Positions 43,226-56,056 of a DNA stretch of 64,000 bases are shown here, piece by piece. Position 1 is the first letter of the stretch, and each line of letters opens with the position of its first letter. A program made the translations under genes and the position numbers. The DNA is from Photorhabdus khanii NC19 (GTDB lineage Bacteria; Pseudomonadota; Gammaproteobacteria; Enterobacterales; Enterobacteriaceae). The DNA lies in assembly GCF_000517265.1 (NCBI RefSeq), contig NZ_AYSJ01000002.1, forward strand, positions 33,472-97,471, written 5' to 3'. The notes under the pieces are model-generated. The model did no database searches. It had not been told where the DNA came from and saw only the letters and a list, made by a program, of their open reading frames with translations.

Positions 43226-44056
43226 ATTATCTACTGTGAGAATATTCTTGTCAGGCCAGAATGACATTATTTTATTATTAGTATGATATGGGGTATTTTA
43301 AATATAGTAGTTATAAGAACCTGTTATTCTCGGTGTTGATTTTTTAACTTACGGATAAGTTAATAATGTAGTGCGATTGAATGGTAATTTGGCTGGTTTA
43401 TTTCCATACTCTACATTTAGGAATCTAAAGTAGATTATCCATGGTTTTATAGGTGATGTGGAATTAAATGTAGTAATGAGATGGTATTTATTAAGACAAG
43501 TAGATTAAATAGAGAGTTTGATAATTAAAGGTAAAGAGTGATTATAAGGTTTAATAATGAAAAATTTGTATTATTACGGTTAATGATCATTCCATTTTAA
43601 TGGGGGGTGTGGTTGTTTTTTAAATTAAATCAATTTGTTGTATTGTGGTAATTCGGTTTTTAAACTGCTTATAGACCGTTAATTATAAGGAAAATAAAGT
43701 TTTTATCTGGTTATATTAAAGGGTGGGAAATGTATAAGGTTATTGGTGATGAATTTTTATGAAAATATATTTTCTATTATATGAGTTGATTGCGTTTTTT
43801 ATTGTTGTCATTAATGCTTTGGGAAATATATAATATTTTATCGAAGCTGGCATGTTTTAATATTTAATAAGAATTGGCTCTATTGATTAAATAAAGCAAA
43901 CCGAAAAATCTATTAGATTTTCCGGCTAGCTATTTATCTTGAAACTTAATATGAGATCGTTATCTGATAATATAGTTGAGAAAAGTGGGAGTTTGATGGT
44001 TTTACTCTTTACCTAAAACTGTTATTTCTTAGATTCAGAATAGCAACAGCAATATA
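43226..44056. other. AT-rich gene desert between yhaJ and yqjF
   Basis: More than 800 bp of very AT-rich sequence with no ORF that looks real. One inverted repeat, CCGAAAAATCT/AGATTTTCCGG-like (43901-43925), is seen. A candidate for H-NS binding or the remains of a lost gene. Confidence 0.4.
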
Positions 44057-44452
44057 TTACCAGTTTTTATTCATCAAGCGGTCAATACTGAATTTACCTG
44101 GACCGATGATAGCCAGTAACAGGTAGCCACCGCCGATAGTCAGGTTTTTTAGGAATATAGTCTGGTTCATGCCTTCAGCAAAATTGCTGTGGAAAAGCAA
44201 GGCAGTCAGAATACAGAAACCAAAAGTAAATAGTGCTGTTGTACGGGTCAAGAAACCGAACAGAACGGCTAGGCCGCCACCCAGTTCAAGTAAGATAGTC
44301 AGCGGTAATAAAAAGCCAGGAACCCTCATCGCTTCCATATATTGTTGAGTGTCAACATAGGCATCGCCTAATTTTCCATAACCTGCAACGATAAACAGGA
44401 TTGACATTAAAATACGGGCTAATAGCAAGGTTCTATCTTCAAATTTTTTCAT
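44057..44452 (-). CDS. yqjF: DoxX-family membrane protein YqjF
   Basis: 131 residues with four hydrophobic segments, DoxX/DUF1469 type: MKKFEDRTLLLARILMSILFIVAGYGKL, PLTILLELGGGLAVLFGFLTR, FHSNFAEGMNQTIFLKNLTIGGGYLLL. The substrate is unknown; E. coli YqjF is associated with responses to nitroaromatic compounds. ATG 44452 has SD TGGAG. It is separated from yqjK by 204 nt. Confidence 0.93.
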   Translation of the reverse strand: MKKFEDRTLLLARILMSILFIVAGYGKLGDAYVDTQQYMEAMRVPGFLLPLTILLELGGGLAVLFGFLTRTTALFTFGFCILTALLFHSNFAEGMNQTIFLKNLTIGGGYLLLAIIGPGKFSIDRLMNKNW

Positions 44453-44656
44453 TAACAACTCCAGGGATACAGGTAAAGTAGTGATGATTAGTCGGTACTA
44501 ACTTGAGATAGCACAATTTGCTAATCATTATCGAATGGAATGTATACTAAAGAGAGAAGAGCTTAGTTGTAAGCAAGGATTATTAACAATTTTATACAAA
44601 TTTTTTGAACATAAATAATATGGTTGATAATCAATGAAATGTATTATTAAGAATTA

Positions 44657-44929
44657 TTACTTCTTCCTTTTCAGTACCTTCAATTTACCAATGACTCGGC
44701 GGGTCCAACGATAGAATTTCACTGGGTGACGAAGGCCATATGAAGAAATGGTGCTGGCTCCGAGTAGCAGATAAGGTTTTAGTGAAAAAAGCTTTTGCCA
44801 GCCTTTGTCATAAGGCTCGGTGATATTTCGCCAGTGTTGAGTATCATTAGAAAGTATCAGTCGTTGTAACTGGATATTTTTGAGCAACTGCTGTTTTTTC
44901 AGTTTTCTTTTTTGGCTCTGTTTACTCAT
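44657..44929 (-). CDS. yqjK: YqjK-like small basic protein
   Basis: 90 residues, strongly basic (MSKQSQKRKLKKQQLLKNIQLQR) with a weakly hydrophobic middle, matching the position and general character of E. coli YqjK. Start overlaps the yqjE 3' end by 8 nt. Function unknown. Confidence 0.8.
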   Translation of the reverse strand: MSKQSQKRKLKKQQLLKNIQLQRLILSNDTQHWRNITEPYDKGWQKLFSLKPYLLLGASTISSYGLRHPVKFYRWTRRVIGKLKVLKRKK

Positions 44930-45323
44930 TACTGTGATCCTCCAGCATCTCTCTATCAACCTTTAATTGCTCGCGGGTTGCGTTGAGTAATGTTGAATTA
45001 CGGGATTTCTTGATGGTCCATATCAGGCCAATGAGCGCCAGGGTCAGTAAAGTACCTGTAGTGATAGCTAATGCAGTAAGACGCCAGGCTGGATCAACAG
45101 CCCAAAAAACCAGAACAAGCAAACACATCAGACCAAAAGCGGTAAACAGTAATGTCAGACCGACCATTAATATCAGTTGTATCAGGGTTGCTTTCTCCTT
45201 TTCCAGTTCTACAACGATCAGTTGTAAGCGGGTTTCTACCATCCCGATAATGATGGTGGCAATGCGTTGAAGAGAATCAAGGACCCCTTTACCGGGGCCT
45301 TGAGATTTGGATGGGTGGTTCAT
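44922..45323 (-). CDS. yqjE: YqjE, phage-holin-superfamily III membrane protein
   Basis: 133 residues. An amphipathic N-terminus (SLQRIATIIIGMVETRLQLIVVELEKEKATL) precedes two membrane segments (LILMVGLTLLFTAFGLMCLLVLVFW and LTALAITTGTLLTLALIGLIW). Middle gene of the yqjDEK stationary-phase operon. ATG 45323 is adjacent to the yqjD stop codon. Confidence 0.93.
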   Translation of the reverse strand: MNHPSKSQGPGKGVLDSLQRIATIIIGMVETRLQLIVVELEKEKATLIQLILMVGLTLLFTAFGLMCLLVLVFWAVDPAWRLTALAITTGTLLTLALIGLIWTIKKSRNSTLLNATREQLKVDREMLEDHSNE

Positions 45324-45324
45324 A

Positions 45325-45630
45325 TTAGCGTTTAGCCAATAATACACCTAATACGACAGCTGCTACTGCACCGATGCCGATACTTGTCCACGGTTTGTCG
45401 TGAACGTAATCATCAACATGACGAGCCATCTCTTTAGTTTGCATAACGACTTTATCACTGACAGTGCCAAGTTTCATGCGAGTTTCTTCGAGCAGGCTTT
45501 CTACTTTGCTGCGGATTTTTTCCAGTTCGGTATCGGATTTATCACCGGAATTTTTGATCACTTCCTCTAGTGTTTTCGAGAGGGATTTTAATTCAATGCG
45601 CAAGTCTTCAGCAGTTTTGTTATGTACCAT
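45325..45630 (-). CDS. yqjD: Ribosome-associated inner-membrane protein YqjD (DUF883)
   Basis: 101 residues, the E. coli length. Coiled-coil N-terminal part (residues 5-70) and a C-terminal membrane segment with glycine motif (PWTSIGIGAVAAVVLGVLLAKR). E. coli YqjD binds 70S ribosomes in stationary phase and tethers them to the membrane. It heads the yqjD-yqjE-yqjK unit. Confidence 0.95.
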   Translation of the reverse strand: MVHNKTAEDLRIELKSLSKTLEEVIKNSGDKSDTELEKIRSKVESLLEETRMKLGTVSDKVVMQTKEMARHVDDYVHDKPWTSIGIGAVAAVVLGVLLAKR

Positions 45631-45821
45631 GTAAATACTCCTTATGTAGGTGTGTATATTTGACTTAGTCAGTCGATTTTCCAGAGGCTGGAAAAGACTA
45701 TCCTTAAATATAGCTTATATTTTAGAAGGTGAATGAAAAACATTAGCGTTATTTCACTGTTCTGCCGCAAACGATACTTTTGTTTGCGGCAGAGGAGGAT
45801 TTAAGAATTTTTCAGAGTAAA

Positions 45822-46493
45822 CTACTTTTTTTGAGGGGATTGGCAAGTTTTTTTACGTAATACAACTAACAAACTGCCGCTAAAACCAATAATTAGTAAA
45901 GCAAGTGGCAGCAATATCAGGAAATTCATTACCAGATCTTCATACTGACGGAAAATGGGGGTTTTACCGAGCGCATAGCCCAGAGAGGTCAGGATAACGA
46001 CCCACAAGAAGCCACTGAGCCAGTTAAAAAACTGGAAACGACTATTTTGCAGACCCGTCAGGCCTGCAAGTGTTGGCAGCAGGGTTCTTATGAATGCGAG
46101 GAAGCGGCCGATAAGTAAAGCGGACAGGCCGTGGCGGTGAAAAAGACTGTAAGCTCTTTGGTGATAATGAGCCGGTAAGTGAGAGAGCCAACCTTGTACT
46201 ATTCTGGTATTTCCTAACCATTTCCCCTGTAGATAACCGACCCAGCAACCTAAGCTTGCTCCGGTGGTTAATATAACAAGCGTTACAGGGAAACTCATTG
46301 CACCTTTGGCAATTAATACTCCAACCAATATAAGCAAACTGTCTCCAGGTAAAAATGCCGCAGGAAGCAGGCCATTTTCAAGGAAGAGGATCAAGAATAG
46401 CATGATATAAATGGCCCATAGTAGGGATGGATTGGCCAGAGTTTCATAATCCTGGTGCCAAAGTGCATATATAAGTTCTTTTACTATTTCCAT
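45822..46493 (-). CDS. yqjA: DedA-family membrane protein YqjA
   Basis: 223 residues (E. coli 220) with the DedA signature ([22 protein letters not shown], and [17 protein letters not shown] [16 protein letters not shown]). DedA proteins are needed for proton-motive-force-dependent drug and alkaline resistance and are linked to undecaprenyl phosphate or lipid flipping. In E. coli it is followed by mzrA (yqjB); no mzrA is seen here. Confidence 0.95.
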   Translation of the reverse strand: MEIVKELIYALWHQDYETLANPSLLWAIYIMLFLILFLENGLLPAAFLPGDSLLILVGVLIAKGAMSFPVTLVILTTGASLGCWVGYLQGKWLGNTRIVQGWLSHLPAHYHQRAYSLFHRHGLSALLIGRFLAFIRTLLPTLAGLTGLQNSRFQFFNWLSGFLWVVILTSLGYALGKTPIFRQYEDLVMNFLILLPLALLIIGFSGSLLVVLRKKTCQSPQKK

Positions 46494-46849
46494 CAGGTGT
46501 TCCTAAAATGCCTTTGTTTGTTCATCCTGAAAGCATGGGGCTAAACTGATTAAACTGTATCCTGTTGTAGTTATTTGGCCGGTTATAACGCCTTTTCAAT
46601 CTGTTGAAAGAGGCAAATGGCATGGCCTGCGACACTGTAACAAAATCAAGAGTGACTAAACAGAAAATTTTGGCGATCAATTGAACATTGATTGAAATAG
46701 AATAATAAACTTGTCTGATGAGATTAGTTTATTGGATTTTTAATTTAAATTAGTCGCTATTTTTTCACTGTTTTATTTGCGGTTTATTGGCTACTGCCTA
46801 TGAGTCAATATTTTTGCCGTGGTAGATTGATTCTTGCGTGAATTTGATT
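46494..46849. other. Intergenic region between yqjA and the alx riboswitch
   Basis: No gene seen; should carry the divergent promoters of yqjA and of the alx leader. Confidence 0.4.
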
Positions 46850-47080
46850 TACTTTTCATCGCAGCAAAGGGGAGTAACTTCCTTGCCGGTTTATCGTCAT
46901 TACGATGCAATAGCATCCGGTAGCCGGGCAACCTTGAACTGATACCTGGTGGTACATTTTCTGTGTTGTAAGTGAGACCTTGCCAGAAGGCGAGGGTTGC
47001 TTGCAATACATCCATCTCCATTACGTGGGGAAGAAATATAGCAACGGCTGGCGTCTTCTGAGACTTCAGCCGTTTTTGTT
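46850..47080 (+). promoter_or_regulatory. Mn(II)/pH-responsive yybP-ykoY riboswitch (PRE element) of alx
   Basis: The conserved GGGGAGTA (46869-46876), the CCGGGCAACCTTGAAC segment, and GAGACCTTGCCAGAAGGCGAGG are shared with the E. coli alx leader as I recall it and with the yybP-ykoY class. An intrinsic terminator (AACGGCTG/CAGCCGTT then TTTTTG, 47043-47077) ends the element 20 nt before the alx ATG. In E. coli it upregulates alx at high Mn(II) and alkaline pH. Confidence 0.92.
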
Positions 47081-47096
47081 TATATAGAGAAAGAAA

Positions 47097-48059
47097 ATGA
47101 ACTCAGTGGGTAGTCCTGTCTTATGGGGAAGTTTCGCCATTTTAATGACGATTATGCTGTTGCTGGATCTATTCTTACAAGGGTGTAAGAAAGAGCAGGT
47201 AATGTCATTTCGTCAAGCCGCTGTCTGGAGCGTAATTTGGGTAAGTTTGTCGCTCTTATTTGCTTTAGGATTATGGTGGTATTTCAGAGAAACGGTGGGG
47301 GAAGCTGTTGCTAATAGTCAGGCAATGGCTTTTCTTACGGGTTATTTGCTTGAAAAAGCACTTGCTGTTGATAACGTGTTTGTCTGGCTGATGTTGTTCA
47401 GTTATTTTGCCATTCCGGCAAATTTGCAACGCCGGGTGCTCATTTACGGTGTCTTCGGCGCAATTGTGCTGCGTACAGTGATGATCTTTGCAGGGAGCTG
47501 GCTGGTTTCTCAATTCAGTTGGATACTCTATCTGTTTGGACTCTTTCTGCTGGTTACCGGCGTTAAGATGGCGTTGGCAAAAGAGGATAATGCTCCGGTA
47601 GGTGATAAACCTTTTGTTCGTTGGTTAAGATCGCATATTCGTATGACGGATAATCTGCACGGAGAACATTTTTTTATTAAAGAAAAGGGTTTGTTATATG
47701 CGACGCCATTGATCCTGGTTTTGATTATGGTTGAAATCAGCGACGTTATTTTTGCTGTAGACAGCATTCCTGCTATTTTTGCAGTAACGACAGATCCTTT
47801 TATTGTTCTGACTTCTAACCTTTTCGCGATCTTAGGATTACGTGCAATGTATTTCCTGCTGGCAGGTGTAGCAGAGAAATTCACAATGCTGAAATATGGT
47901 TTGTCAGTCATTCTGATATTTATCGGTATTAAGATGCTGTTAATGGATGTTTATCATATTCCTATGGGCGTTTCTCTGGGAACTATTGCAAGTATTTTGA
48001 CAATAACAATGATTATTAATGTTTGGGTAAATAAGTATAAAGCTAAAGAGATCCAGTAA
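47097..48059 (+). CDS. alx: TerC-family Mn-exporter-like protein Alx
   Basis: 320 residues with about nine membrane segments; TerC family: [20 protein letters not shown] and [20 protein letters not shown], each carrying intramembrane Asp/Asn. Alx is associated with Mn(II) homeostasis. Directly controlled by the riboswitch upstream. Confidence 0.95.
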   Translation: MNSVGSPVLWGSFAILMTIMLLLDLFLQGCKKEQVMSFRQAAVWSVIWVSLSLLFALGLWWYFRETVGEAVANSQAMAFLTGYLLEKALAVDNVFVWLMLFSYFAIPANLQRRVLIYGVFGAIVLRTVMIFAGSWLVSQFSWILYLFGLFLLVTGVKMALAKEDNAPVGDKPFVRWLRSHIRMTDNLHGEHFFIKEKGLLYATPLILVLIMVEISDVIFAVDSIPAIFAVTTDPFIVLTSNLFAILGLRAMYFLLAGVAEKFTMLKYGLSVILIFIGIKMLLMDVYHIPMGVSLGTIASILTITMIINVWVNKYKAKEIQ

Positions 48060-48083
48060 TCAGGTAACTATTTTTTAACAGAT

Positions 48084-48119
48084 AACCCTATTTTCCTGAA
48101 CAGGAATATAGGGTTTTTT
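48084..48119 (+). terminator. alx terminator
   Basis: AACCCTAT/ATAGGGTT stem with an inner TCCTG/CAGGA helix, followed by TTTT; 25 nt after the stop. Confidence 0.85.
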
Positions 48120-48348
48120 CTGGTCTTAACTTACTGAAAAATGGTTAAACATAAAAACAAATAATTGTGCTTTGTAAATGTGTAAATTGCCATTTTGATC
48201 ACATAAATGTGAATGTATTGTTAATAAGTGCTGACAAGGTTGTATATTTTAACTGTTTCTGCTTTCCACCATTCTTGGTTTCCCTATACTGAGGCAGCAA
48301 ACACAGAAAATACAGGTTCAGCAGAATTGTTAATAAAATGGGTCAGTT

Positions 48349-49596
48349 ATGGAAAAACAAAAGCGTGGTTTCGTGCATTACATTGCACAAGGGAGCCTGG
48401 TTAAACAGATTTTGGTAGGTTTAATTGCAGGGATACTATTAGCGTGGTTGGCACCTTCGGCTGCTAAGTCAGTCAGCTTGCTTGGGACGTTGTTCGTTGG
48501 TGCCTTGAAAGCGATAGCCCCGGTATTGGTATGGGTTCTGGTTATGTCTTCTATTGCTAACCATAAAGAAGGCCAGAAAACCAATATACGTCCAATTCTT
48601 GTTCTCTATATTCTGGGTACTTTTTCCGCCGCTTTAGTTGCCGTGGTCGGTAGCTCTATGTTTCCGTCACAACTGGTGCTGGTTGTAAATAATGCTCAGA
48701 TGTCTCCTCCTGAAAACATTATGGAGGTAATGAAAGGGATATTGATTAATGTTGTCGATAATCCGGTGAATGCGTTACTGAATGGTAATTATGTCGGTAT
48801 TCTTGCCTGGGCGATTGGTTTGGGTATCGTACTGCGTCACGCGAAAGATTCAACTAAATCTCTGATTCATGATATGTCTGAAGCGGTTACTCAGGTTGTT
48901 CGGGTAGTCATCCGTTGTGCACCTGTTGGTATCTTCGGCCTGGTGTCTTCAACTATCGCAGAAACCGGTTTTAATACTTTGCTGGGATATGCCCAACTGC
49001 TGGTTGTGTTATTGGGTTGTATGCTGGTTATCGCATTCGTTGTAAACCCGCTGATCGTTTACTGGAAAATTCGTCGTAACCCTTATCCACTGGTATTTGC
49101 TTGCTTGCGTGAAAGTGGCGTGACGGCATTTTTCACCCGCAGTTCGGCTGCGAATATTCCGGTGAATATGGCTATGTGCCGCCGTATGAATCTGCATGAA
49201 GATACTTATTCGGTTTCCATCCCGTTGGGGGCAACGATCAATATGGAGGGGGCTGCGGTGACTGTCCCGGTATTGACTCTGGCTGCGGTAAATACGCTTG
49301 GGATACCTGTTGACCTGCCTACGGCATTATTGTTAAGCGTGGTTTCTGCCATTTGTGCCTGTGGTTCTTCTGGTATCGCGGGCGGTTCCTTACTGTTGAT
49401 CCCTTTGGCCTGTAGTATGTTCGGTATTTCCAATGAAATTGCTATGCAGGTTGTGGCAGTCGGTTTGGTTATCGGTGTATTGCAGGATTCGGCAGAAACC
49501 AGCTTGAATTCTTCTACCGATGTATTGTTCACCGCCGCTGTTTGTCAGGCTGAGGATGACCGTCTGGCATCGGATCAGCTAACTCGGCGTAATTGA
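48349..49596 (+). CDS. sstT: Serine/threonine:Na+ symporter SstT
   Basis: 415 residues, dicarboxylate/amino-acid:cation symporter family. Conserved blocks: [26 protein letters not shown] and [20 protein letters not shown]. It imports serine and threonine with Na+. A 290-nt leader region precedes it and a terminator follows. Confidence 0.97.
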   Translation: MEKQKRGFVHYIAQGSLVKQILVGLIAGILLAWLAPSAAKSVSLLGTLFVGALKAIAPVLVWVLVMSSIANHKEGQKTNIRPILVLYILGTFSAALVAVVGSSMFPSQLVLVVNNAQMSPPENIMEVMKGILINVVDNPVNALLNGNYVGILAWAIGLGIVLRHAKDSTKSLIHDMSEAVTQVVRVVIRCAPVGIFGLVSSTIAETGFNTLLGYAQLLVVLLGCMLVIAFVVNPLIVYWKIRRNPYPLVFACLRESGVTAFFTRSSAANIPVNMAMCRRMNLHEDTYSVSIPLGATINMEGAAVTVPVLTLAAVNTLGIPVDLPTALLLSVVSAICACGSSGIAGGSLLLIPLACSMFGISNEIAMQVVAVGLVIGVLQDSAETSLNSSTDVLFTAAVCQAEDDRLASDQLTRRN

Positions 49597-49656
49597 TTGA
49601 CTGAAGTTTTACAGTTGAAGTTAAAAAGGTAGTAATAGGTAAGAAGAATAAAACAT

Positions 49657-49676
49657 CCGCGCCAGGAATGGCGCGG
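49657..49676 (+). terminator. sstT terminator
   Basis: CCGCGCCA/TGGCGCGG stem with a GGAA tetraloop, followed by TTTAAG; between convergent sstT and fadH. Confidence 0.7.
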
Positions 49677-49728
49677 TTTAAGTGTTTATGCATCTTTACG
49701 GTTTGCTTGTGACTGCCATTATTTATTA

Positions 49729-51849
<2,121 letters not shown>

Positions 51850-52009
51850 TCAAATCTAGACGGAATAAGGTTAATTGGGAAAAAAATGTTAAACGAATGT
51901 GATGTGTATCATAAAATCTCTCTCAGTCATAAAGTTGATAAGCAAAGGGGGTGGGAGGATAGGATAGTGTCTTCTATTCTTAACTTATTTATTAACGCCA
52001 ACGAGTATT

Positions 52010-52609
52010 ATGAAAAAACAGATGACTGAATGGGTAACTCTGGAAGGGAAAGGGGTTATTCTTGAACCTTTGACGCACCAGCGGCATGATGAATTTGTAC
52101 GGGCAATTGAAGAGGGTGAGCTACATAGATTGTGGTACACCAACATTCCTTCACCGGCTGATCTGAGTAAAGAGATTGATCGCCGTTTATTTTTGTATGA
52201 GAGAGGCACCATGCTGCCTTTTGCTGTTGTTGACCACCGGACAGGCAAAGCAGTTGGAATGACTACTTATATGAATATTGATTCTCATGCCCGCCGGATG
52301 GAAATCGGTTCTACCTGGTATGCGCGTTATGTCCAGCGGACACATATCAATACAGAAGCGAAGTATCTGCTATTAAAATATGCTTTTGAGGAATTGGGTT
52401 GCATCGCCGTAGAATTTCGTACTCATTTTCTTAATCATCAGAGCCGCAAAGCGATAGAACGGCTGGGTGCGAAACTTGATGGAGTTTTGCGGAGTCATAC
52501 TTTATCTAAAGATGGTAGTGTCAGGGATACTTGTGTTTATAGCATTATCAATTGTGAATGGTCTGCGGTTAAAAGCCATCTTGAATGGCAAATGATTAAA
52601 CCAAGATAG
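52010..52609 (+). CDS. GNAT-family acetyltransferase
   Basis: 199 residues, RimJ/RimL-type GNAT (acetyltransf_3): VTLEGKGVILEPLTHQRHDEF at the start, GSTWYARYVQRTHINTEAKYLLLKYAFEEL at the acetyl-CoA site, and HFLNHQSRKAIERLGAKLDGVLR. Such enzymes acetylate N-terminal or small-molecule amines; the substrate here is unknown. Next to fadH but divergent; not part of the conserved block. Confidence 0.85.
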   Translation: MKKQMTEWVTLEGKGVILEPLTHQRHDEFVRAIEEGELHRLWYTNIPSPADLSKEIDRRLFLYERGTMLPFAVVDHRTGKAVGMTTYMNIDSHARRMEIGSTWYARYVQRTHINTEAKYLLLKYAFEELGCIAVEFRTHFLNHQSRKAIERLGAKLDGVLRSHTLSKDGSVRDTCVYSIINCEWSAVKSHLEWQMIKPR

Positions 52610-52668
52610 AAGCCATTTTAAGATCAGGCTATACCACACTGAGTGGTGGCCTGATTCTGAATCCTGAT

Positions 52669-53604
52669 TTAATTTGAAGGCAGAGAATCCCGTATTCCAT
52701 TATCCAGTTCATCCAGTAATTGATAACGGCGACGATATTCAGCTCGCTTCTTACTGGCGATATCTTCAAGAGATTTTCTTGCAATGGCTAATGGCAGATG
52801 GAAATCTTTATTTTTTCCCCTTGCTCCACCTAATGATTCCCAGAAAGAATCGTAATCAGCAACTAATTTGTCTTTCTTTTTATGCCAATAGCGCAGGCTT
52901 TTATAGATGTGTGTATCATTGCTGGCAGCCAGAATTTGCTGACAACCAAAATGGGCAGCAAAACGGCAAACAGATTCAAGCAGTAAACGTTTTGGAAATA
53001 ATCCATAACAATCTTTCGTGGCATTACGGATAATTTCAAGGGTCGTATCTTCTTTAGAACCTTGTAGCCCACCAATAAATAGTGTTTTTTTGCCGGCAAT
53101 CGTCAGCAGTGTAAAGGCACATCTTGCCAGAGTTTTATTATCTTCTGTCCCAATAAATAAGGTAAGCTCACCCTCTTTGTTAAAACAGTCCATGGAATCT
53201 ACAAAAATAGTATAAGTTTCACTCTTACCATTGATAACCGCTAATGGATATGCATTGGAACAAAATATTTTATTAATAATAGACTTATTTAGCCCGGTAA
53301 ATAACAACTGATAATGTTCATTTATTGCGCGCAACGTTTGCCCTTTGTTGAAGTTAATACTCAGATAAGGGCGATGTAGTTTAGAAGGCAAACAAGGTTG
53401 TTTCTTCAAGATATCCAGATAAAACGGTGTATTAACTATCTGGTTTAATAGTTTTAGCGTCGATATTGGCATCAGAGCGCTACGCAAAGCAAACTTAGTG
53501 CGATTCTGTGCAGAATACCAGTGGGGACTGGGGCTGATTTTTTTTCCGACTAAATCTGTGAACAGTCGAATGCCTGAGCTAGCGGGTTGATACATATATT
53601 TCAT
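52669..53604 (-). CDS. VirK/YbjX family protein (DUF535)
   Basis: 311 residues with the DUF535 pattern (RPYLSINFNKGQTLRAINEHYQLL, FIGGLQGSKEDTTLEIIRNATKDCYGLFPKRLLLE, RYWHKKKDKLVADYDSFWESLGG). Members include Shigella VirK, Salmonella VirK and E. coli YbjX, linked to virulence and resistance to antimicrobial peptides, but the biochemical role is unknown. No signal peptide. Confidence 0.88.
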   Translation of the reverse strand: MKYMYQPASSGIRLFTDLVGKKISPSPHWYSAQNRTKFALRSALMPISTLKLLNQIVNTPFYLDILKKQPCLPSKLHRPYLSINFNKGQTLRAINEHYQLLFTGLNKSIINKIFCSNAYPLAVINGKSETYTIFVDSMDCFNKEGELTLFIGTEDNKTLARCAFTLLTIAGKKTLFIGGLQGSKEDTTLEIIRNATKDCYGLFPKRLLLESVCRFAAHFGCQQILAASNDTHIYKSLRYWHKKKDKLVADYDSFWESLGGARGKNKDFHLPLAIARKSLEDIASKKRAEYRRRYQLLDELDNGIRDSLPSN

Positions 53605-54128
53605 TTCTTTAATCTAGTTCTAAAAAACACAGGAGGGAAGATGGTTTAAACTCCCTGAGTATACTCCTTTGGTATTAAACGGTACTTCAACAGATGTCTC
53701 TTTGTGTTTTTTTAAGATAAAAAAACAATGATTTTTTAATAAATTTTTAGCAATTAATAATATTTTTCTTGTTTGGTATTTGTTTAGTCTTCTGCGACGC
53801 TTTTTAGTTGTGAAAGTATGTTAAAGAATATGGAAGGAGTGGTTATGATCTGATACGTGCTCTGTAACAAATTTAGCAGGTTAGTATTGGTTGTAAATAA
53901 ATCATATTGGATATGTTCGTTTTGGAATTAGTTTAATTATTAGAAAAATTAATGTTAATTATTTGGTGTTTGTTATTAACATCATAATGAGATGGCTGGA
54001 TGATTTCATGTTTTATTATTTATATCATTTTAATATGAAATTAATTTGACACTTACAGGGTATGTATTTCGATTTTATGATTGATTAATATTTATGTTTT
54101 ATCTTACTTCACAGAAAGGTCATTAATA
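53605..54128. other. AT-rich intergenic region upstream of idi
   Basis: About 520 bp, very AT-rich. Presumably holds the promoters of the DUF535 gene (minus) and idi (plus); no ORF of note. Confidence 0.4.
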
Positions 54129-54662
54129 ATGGATGAGATGCTTATTCTTGTTGATAAATATGACAATTCCATTGGTTCAGCGGGAAAAATGGATGTTCAC
54201 CAAAAAGGTATGTTACACCGGGCCTTTTCTATATTTATTTTTAATAAAAAAGGAAATGTACTACTGCAAAAGCGGGCAGAAACAAAATATCATTCGTCCG
54301 GGCTTTGGACCAATAGCTGTTGTGGCCATCCTCGGGTTGGCGAAGTATTGGATACCGCAGCACATCGGCGTCTTGGTGAGGAGATGGGCTTTGATTGTCC
54401 ATTGAAAAAAATGTTGTCATTTATTTATCATGCCACACTTCCTAATACTTTAATTGAATACGAATACGATCATGTTTTTATCGGGCAATTTGATAAAGAA
54501 CCAATAATTAATATTGGCGAGGTATCCGATTACAAATGGGTTAATCCACTGAAATTGAGGAAATTTATTAATAAGGCCCCTGGGGAATATACAGTTTGGT
54601 TTAAAGAAATCATTAATAGCCTTTCGAATCAAGATATTAAAGATTGGCAAAGGCAGCTCTGA
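54129..54662 (+). CDS. idi: Isopentenyl-diphosphate delta-isomerase, type I
   Basis: 177 residues (E. coli 182). Nudix-fold enzyme with the catalytic Cys in TNSCCGHPRVGE and acidic metal-binding RRLGEEMGFDC motif, and later Glu residues in LIEYEYDHVF. It interconverts IPP and DMAPP. The ATG at 54129 (SD AAAGG) gives the family-like start; 16 upstream in-frame residues are unlikely. It is followed 135 nt later by a methyltransferase in the same direction, recalling isoprenoid clusters. Confidence 0.94.
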   Translation: MDEMLILVDKYDNSIGSAGKMDVHQKGMLHRAFSIFIFNKKGNVLLQKRAETKYHSSGLWTNSCCGHPRVGEVLDTAAHRRLGEEMGFDCPLKKMLSFIYHATLPNTLIEYEYDHVFIGQFDKEPIINIGEVSDYKWVNPLKLRKFINKAPGEYTVWFKEIINSLSNQDIKDWQRQL

Positions 54663-54797
54663 TGGTAATGTAATTTATCGATAATCACAGAATTGAATTA
54701 TTAGATATGAATGCCTCATTGAAATTTACCAATATGCTGCAAATCCTGAAAAATAAGGTTGCGGCACCTTTTAAAACCATTTAACAAGGAAAACCTC

Positions 54798-55742
54798 ATG
54801 AGTAGTTTTAATAGTGTGTTTTACACTGGTGTTGAGTCTGCTCCTCCTTATCACATCATTCGGGGGGAAAATACCAACGACTACGAAAACAAAGTGGTAC
54901 AGGCTTATTGCGAAGATCCTGAACGCTGGCGTAAAGCGATTGGCGATACGCTGTTATTCCAGTCTGGTATTTATGATGATCCTGCCTCAAAGCCACCCAT
55001 TTCGTTGGGTGAATCAGGTATTCGTTATTTTGATCGTCAACTGCTGTTGGCTGGTTTGGAGACAAGAATCGAGCGGCCAGCGGTTCGGCGAATACTGGAT
55101 ATCGGTTGTGGCTGGGGCTATATCTTGAAATATCTGGCTGAATATTTTCCTGAGTGCGCGTGCTTGGACGGAGTGAATATCAGCGATCAACAGTTGAGGT
55201 ATTGTGCCAAGTTTCACGCAGAACATGGGTTGGCCGAGCGTATTAATCTGTACCTGTGTAATGCGCAGGATATTGATCTGTTGCCTGACCCACAGGAACT
55301 TTATGACTTGGTGATTATCCGTGGTGTTATTTCACATTTTCCTAACTCATTGTATGAAAAAGCCATGAACGCGCTGTTCAAACGTGTACGGGTTGGTGGC
55401 CGGGTGATTATTTCTGACAACCTCTATAATGTGGAACTGGATAGCTATAAATCGGATATTCCCGACATCATCGATCGCCTTGCCTGTAGTAATCGCAAAA
55501 CACCTGCTTATTTCAGACAAGTGCTGGAGAGAAGTGGTTTCACTATCAAGGATATGAGGGTGTTGCCGTCCAATATTGATACAGTGCATTGGTTTCTGGA
55601 TATCAAGGCTAATATCGAGCGGAACTTTCCGGAAGGTGTGAGTGGTACTTTGGAGGAGCTGCGTGTGATGGCTGAAAATTTTTCGATCGCGTTGGTGAAA
55701 AACTATGTGTCGGTCTATAGCGTTATCGCACAGAAACTTTAA
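54798..55742 (+). CDS. SAM-dependent methyltransferase, possibly prenyl-diphosphate-directed
   Basis: 314 residues. SAM motif I is [17 protein letters not shown], followed by [17 protein letters not shown] and a C-terminal alpha/beta domain with [11 protein letters not shown]. The layout, with an N-terminal lid region before motif I, resembles small-molecule C-methyltransferases of the cyclopropane-synthase/geranyl-diphosphate methyltransferase type. Its partner idi suggests an isoprenoid substrate: Serratia sodorifen clusters contain an IPP isomerase and an FPP C-methyltransferase. No terpene synthase is in the window, so the substrate is an inference. ATG 54798 has SD AAGGA. Confidence 0.75.
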   Translation: MSSFNSVFYTGVESAPPYHIIRGENTNDYENKVVQAYCEDPERWRKAIGDTLLFQSGIYDDPASKPPISLGESGIRYFDRQLLLAGLETRIERPAVRRILDIGCGWGYILKYLAEYFPECACLDGVNISDQQLRYCAKFHAEHGLAERINLYLCNAQDIDLLPDPQELYDLVIIRGVISHFPNSLYEKAMNALFKRVRVGGRVIISDNLYNVELDSYKSDIPDIIDRLACSNRKTPAYFRQVLERSGFTIKDMRVLPSNIDTVHWFLDIKANIERNFPEGVSGTLEELRVMAENFSIALVKNYVSVYSVIAQKL

Positions 55743-55763
55743 CAAGCAGCTTGTTTGCTTTTT
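55741..55763 (+). terminator. Probable terminator of the methyltransferase gene
   Basis: AACAAGC/GCTTGTT palindrome with a one-nt centre (working stem 5 bp), then TGCTTTTT. Overlaps the stop codon region. Confidence 0.5.
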
Positions 55764-55883
55764 GGATTGAATAGTAAATCTGTTAAGAAAATTTCTGCCG
55801 CCATTTTGTCGCCACTGACTACTAGAAACAAAAAAGCCACTCGTCATAGATTGGCCTAATGCATTGATTTCACAGCAAAAATC

Positions 55884-55930
55884 TGGTGGCCCCTACTGGA
55901 CTTGAACCAGTGACCAAGCGATTATGAGTC
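55884..55930 (-). tRNA. ileX: 3' 47 nt of tRNA-Ile2(CAU), att-site remnant
   Basis: On the minus strand it reads from the anticodon loop (CTCATAA) to the CCA end, identical in layout to tRNA-Ile2 (anticodon CAU, modified to lysidine in vivo). The 5' half is missing: sequence beyond 55930 does not pair with the anticodon stem. This is what remains on the chromosome side after an element integrates in the tRNA gene. The restored full gene is expected at the right end of the element, beyond this window. Confidence 0.85.
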
Positions 55931-56056
55931 ATGAAATTGGCATGTTTTGGATTGTTCGGTATTGGCTCTGTTTGTGTTTTTAATTGTCTATAATCAATAA
56001 GTTATGATGTTAATTTTGTTTCTGTTTGGTTGCCTGATATCCTCATTGTATCATCC

